Below are positions 10,231-12,696 of a DNA stretch of 12,696 nt, piece after piece (the first letter of the stretch is position 1; every line of letters begins with the position of its first letter). Source of the DNA: DATMQA01 sp035566895 (GTDB lineage Bacteria > Verrucomicrobiota > Verrucomicrobiia > Limisphaerales > UBA8199); the NCBI GenBank assembly GCA_035566895.1, contig DATMQA010000094.1, positions 1 through 12,696 on the forward strand. The letters run 5' to 3'. The translations under genes were made by a program, and so were the position numbers. Below the pieces are notes generated by a model. It was not told the DNA's origin and searched no databases. It was given only the letters and a program-made list of their open reading frames with translations.

Positions 10231-12696
10231 ATGAATGCCCGCTATCTCCTGCTCGCCGCGGGTGTACTGACACTCTCCGGTGCTCTTTATTTCGCGCGGC
10301 GGCATGCCACTACGAGGTCCAATCATCCCGCTGAGCCACCGGCCCGCGCCGCCGCCGTCGCTCCGGGCGCCAGCCAACCGCTCTCCGCTGCCCCCGCTCA
10401 GACCCCAGGCACCAATCAAGGCACGTCCGAGTTCGACCTCTCAAAGAATCCTTACGCGGCCTCGTTGCGGGAGCCCAGCAAATCAAAACGCGCCTGGGAC
10501 CCGCGGTTCCTGCGCGACCTTACCAACGCCGCCAGCGGCGAACCGATTCGCTTCGAACTCACCGACGGCGTGATGGCCTCGGGCACCATCAAGCTCACCC
10601 AATACCGCGAAGGAGAATTGACTTATATCTCCGGCGAGCTGGACCAGCCCGACCGAGGCAAATTCTTCTTCCTGACACCGCCCCCGGGCGGCAAGGCCGG
10701 CAAAGCCGCCGGAGTGATTGAATTCCCGGCCAGCCAAACGTCCTATCGCATCGAACCGACCGGCCCCAATGGCGACCCCGAACTGCGTCAGCGCCGCCTC
10801 GACGAGGTCCTCTGCCAGAGCATGCCGCCGGTGGACGAAACCATCGCTACCAATGAAAGCGTCAACATCCCTCCGCTGCGGCCCGATACGGTGCCCGATT
10901 ACATCCCCAGTTATAACAGCAACATCGTCTCGCTGCAAAGCTACCCCGGCTCCTCCGCGGTGCTGTTGCTGGACTTTTTCGGCGGCTACACCCCGACCTG
11001 GGGCGGCGTCAGCTATGCCCGGCCGAACGTCAGCAACGCCCAGATCAAGGACCTGTGGAAACGCGTCGCCGAGGATTTCATGCCCTTCAACATCAACGTC
11101 ACCACCGACCTGCGCGTCTATCAAAACGCGCCCATCTCCAGCCGCCAGAAGTGTGTCTTTACCATTTCGGCCTCGACCAACCCCCTGGGCCCGGGCGGCG
11201 CGGGCGTCGCCTACGTCGGTTCGTGGAACTGGGGCAGCGACACGGTTTGCTGGTCCGGCTACAGCAGCGGCAAAGCGGGTGGTGAAGTCGGCGCGCATGA
11301 GCCCGGCCATACCCTCGGGCTGAGCCACGAGACGACCGATATCAACGGCGTCCATACCGAGTATTTCACTGGCCAGGGCAGCGGCGTAACCGGCTGGGCG
11401 CCGATCATGGGCGCCGGCTATTATCAACCCGTCACCACCTGGGCCAAAGGCGAGTACCAATACGCCGGCAACCTCCAGGACCAGGTCAATATCATCGTCA
11501 CCCAGAACAACAATGTCACCAACCGCGCCGACGACACCGGCAGCACGCTGGCGACCTCGCGCTACCTCGAAGTCTATGCCGGCTTCACCGCCTCGGCCGA
11601 AGGCGTCATCGAACGGGCCGCCGATACCGACGCCTTCCAGTTCACCACCGCCGGCGGCCAGGTCTCCCTGACGGCCAACCCCGTCGGTGATTGGGCCGAC
11701 CTCGCCCTGATGGCGACGCTGGCGAACGCTTCCGACATTGTCATCAACAGTAACAATCCCCAAACCAGCCTTTCCGCAACTATCACCACCAACCTGCCGG
11801 CGGGCACTTACACCTTCCGCGTGACTGGCGCGGGCCGCAACAGTCCCCTGACCAATGGCTTCAGTGCTTACTCCAGCCTCGGATATTACTCGATCACCGG
11901 CTCGGTCGCGGGCGCGCGACTGCCCACCCGCTTGAGTGTCGCCGAGCACGCCCCCAACGGCACGCTCGTCGGAACCGTCCCCGCCAATAACGTCTTCGGC
12001 AGCCCCCTCGCCTATGCGATCCGCTCCGGCAACAACGGCAGCACCTTCTCGATTGATGCCGCCGGCGCCGTCCGGGTAGCCAGCAACACCCTGCTCGATT
12101 ATTACCGGCTGGCCACCAACACGATGTTGCCCGTCCAATTCGAGCTCCTGGTCAATATCACCAACCTGGCCAACTCTGCCCTGACCGAACTTAACCGCCG
12201 CGTCGTCATCGCGGTCCTGAACGTGAATGATGCGCCGCTGGTGGCCGGGTTCACCAACTCAGTCCTCGAACACAGCCAGCTCGGGCTCGCGCTGGGCACC
12301 GTCACTGCCACCGATCCCGATTTCTTCGAAACCCTCAGCTTCAGCATCGTCGGCGGCAACACCAACGGCGCGTTTGCCATCGACCAGAACGGCCTCGTCA
12401 CCGTGGCCGCCAACCTCAACGCCGCCAGCCAGAATGTCTATAACCTCCTGATCGCGGCGAGTGACAACTTCCCCGGCAACCCGCTCGTCAGCACCGGCTT
12501 TGTCACCATCAATGTCGTCACCAACCTCACGCCGTTCCAGCCCGGCACCATCAGCTACGCTCTTTATGACAATATCGGCTCCGGCCAGCTCGTGAGCGAC
12601 CTGACCACCAATGCGCGGTTCCCGAACGATCCCACCTCCGAGAAGCAGATGCCCACCTTTGAGGGTGACAGCAACCGGGCTGTCAATTACGGCGCC
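10231..12696 (+). CDS. Exported zinc metalloprotease with PPC-like, cadherin-like and PA14-like domains (partial)
   Basis: The frame is open from ATG 10231 to the window end, 822 codons without a stop. Residues 1-25 form a signal or anchor (RYLLLAAGVLTLSGALYFARR), then a Pro/Ala-rich linker. The catalytic domain spans about 240-450, with the zinc motif HEPGHTLGLSH (His356, Glu357, His360, His366) and a likely Met-turn at PIMGAGY (Met393). Residues about 452-560 (DTDAFQFTT, LPAGTYTFRVTGAG, SLGYYSITGSV) resemble a pre-peptidase C-terminal (PPC) domain. Two cadherin-like repeats follow (about 565-665 ending VLNVNDAPL, and 672-765). From about 774, ISYALYDNIGSGQLVSDLT and RFPNDP fit the start of a PA14-like domain. 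The protein probably digests extracellular protein or glycoprotein. ATG 10231 follows the previous gene by 123 bp; transcription is independent or shared. Confidence 0.85.
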   Translation, partial: MNARYLLLAAGVLTLSGALYFARRHATTRSNHPAEPPARAAAVAPGASQPLSAAPAQTPGTNQGTSEFDLSKNPYAASLREPSKSKRAWDPRFLRDLTNAASGEPIRFELTDGVMASGTIKLTQYREGELTYISGELDQPDRGKFFFLTPPPGGKAGKAAGVIEFPASQTSYRIEPTGPNGDPELRQRRLDEVLCQSMPPVDETIATNESVNIPPLRPDTVPDYIPSYNSNIVSLQSYPGSSAVLLLDFFGGYTPTWGGVSYARPNVSNAQIKDLWKRVAEDFMPFNINVTTDLRVYQNAPISSRQKCVFTISASTNPLGPGGAGVAYVGSWNWGSDTVCWSGYSSGKAGGEVGAHEPGHTLGLSHETTDINGVHTEYFTGQGSGVTGWAPIMGAGYYQPVTTWAKGEYQYAGNLQDQVNIIVTQNNNVTNRADDTGSTLATSRYLEVYAGFTASAEGVIERAADTDAFQFTTAGGQVSLTANPVGDWADLALMATLANASDIVINSNNPQTSLSATITTNLPAGTYTFRVTGAGRNSPLTNGFSAYSSLGYYSITGSVAGARLPTRLSVAEHAPNGTLVGTVPANNVFGSPLAYAIRSGNNGSTFSIDAAGAVRVASNTLLDYYRLATNTMLPVQFELLVNITNLANSALTELNRRVVIAVLNVNDAPLVAGFTNSVLEHSQLGLALGTVTATDPDFFETLSFSIVGGNTNGAFAIDQNGLVTVAANLNAASQNVYNLLIAASDNFPGNPLVSTGFVTINVVTNLTPFQPGTISYALYDNIGSGQLVSDLTTNARFPNDPTSEKQMPTFEGDSNRAVNYGA

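Noticed and set aside
10483..12138. Long open frame on the minus strand (551 codons)
   Set aside because: It lies antisense to the metalloprotease frame, which has a recognisable zinc motif and domains. The antisense product is Gly/Ala/Val/Asp-rich without motifs, a usual by-product of GC-rich codon bias.

Overview
The window is GC-rich bacterial DNA and reads as a chromosomal integron with its cassette array (about 1-7,720), followed by ordinary chromosome with repeat-rich genes (about 7,720-12,696). The most likely source is a verrucomicrobial lineage of the Pedosphaera/Limisphaerales type. This is inferred from the style of the large secreted protein (metalloprotease, PPC-like, cadherin-like and PA14-like modules), the dispersed CGAAAATC/AATTC repeats and the many small lipoproteins. 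No rRNA or tRNA marker is present to prove it.

Region 1 (1-7,020) is a run of small genes, all on the minus strand, each separated by an imperfect palindrome of 57-142 bp bounded by RYYYAAC and GTTRRRY cores, the signature of integron attC sites. Counting leftward from the integrase, the slots are: C1 lipoprotein, C2 lipoprotein, C3 small unknown, C4 two-helix membrane protein, C5 (filled by an IS91-like element), C6 small acidic protein, C7 lipoprotein homologous to C1, C8 macro-domain protein, C9 unknown, C10 two-helix membrane protein, C11 exported alpha/beta-hydrolase-like protein running off the left edge. Start codons lie just inside each slot, and several stop codons fall within the following attC, so the array is densely packed.

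Region 2 (2,872-5,313) is the C5 slot. It holds a complete tyrosine recombinase gene overlapping by ATGA a complete HUH/Y2 transposase gene of the IS91 family. Both point opposite to the cassette genes. Each edge abuts an attC core and carries a matching inverted sequence.

Region 3 (7,021-7,720) holds the intI gene, divergent from the cassettes as expected. It keeps the whole N-terminal core-binding domain of an integron integrase but loses the catalytic domain after about 7,532. The array has therefore probably lost its own integrase and is frozen unless another integrase acts on it.

Region 4 (7,533-8,241) has no gene I can support. It contains pyrimidine-rich, low-complexity repeats and, just before the next gene, a 10-bp-spaced series of GGTAACC palindromes.

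Region 5 (8,242-12,696) has two plus-strand genes. The first encodes a 621-residue protein with a DNA-binding-like N-terminus, a long Pro/Asn/Gln-rich linker built from repeats (including a REP-like palindrome) translated in frame, and three C-terminal zinc ribbons. The second, running off the right edge, encodes an exported zinc metalloprotease with adhesion-type domains.
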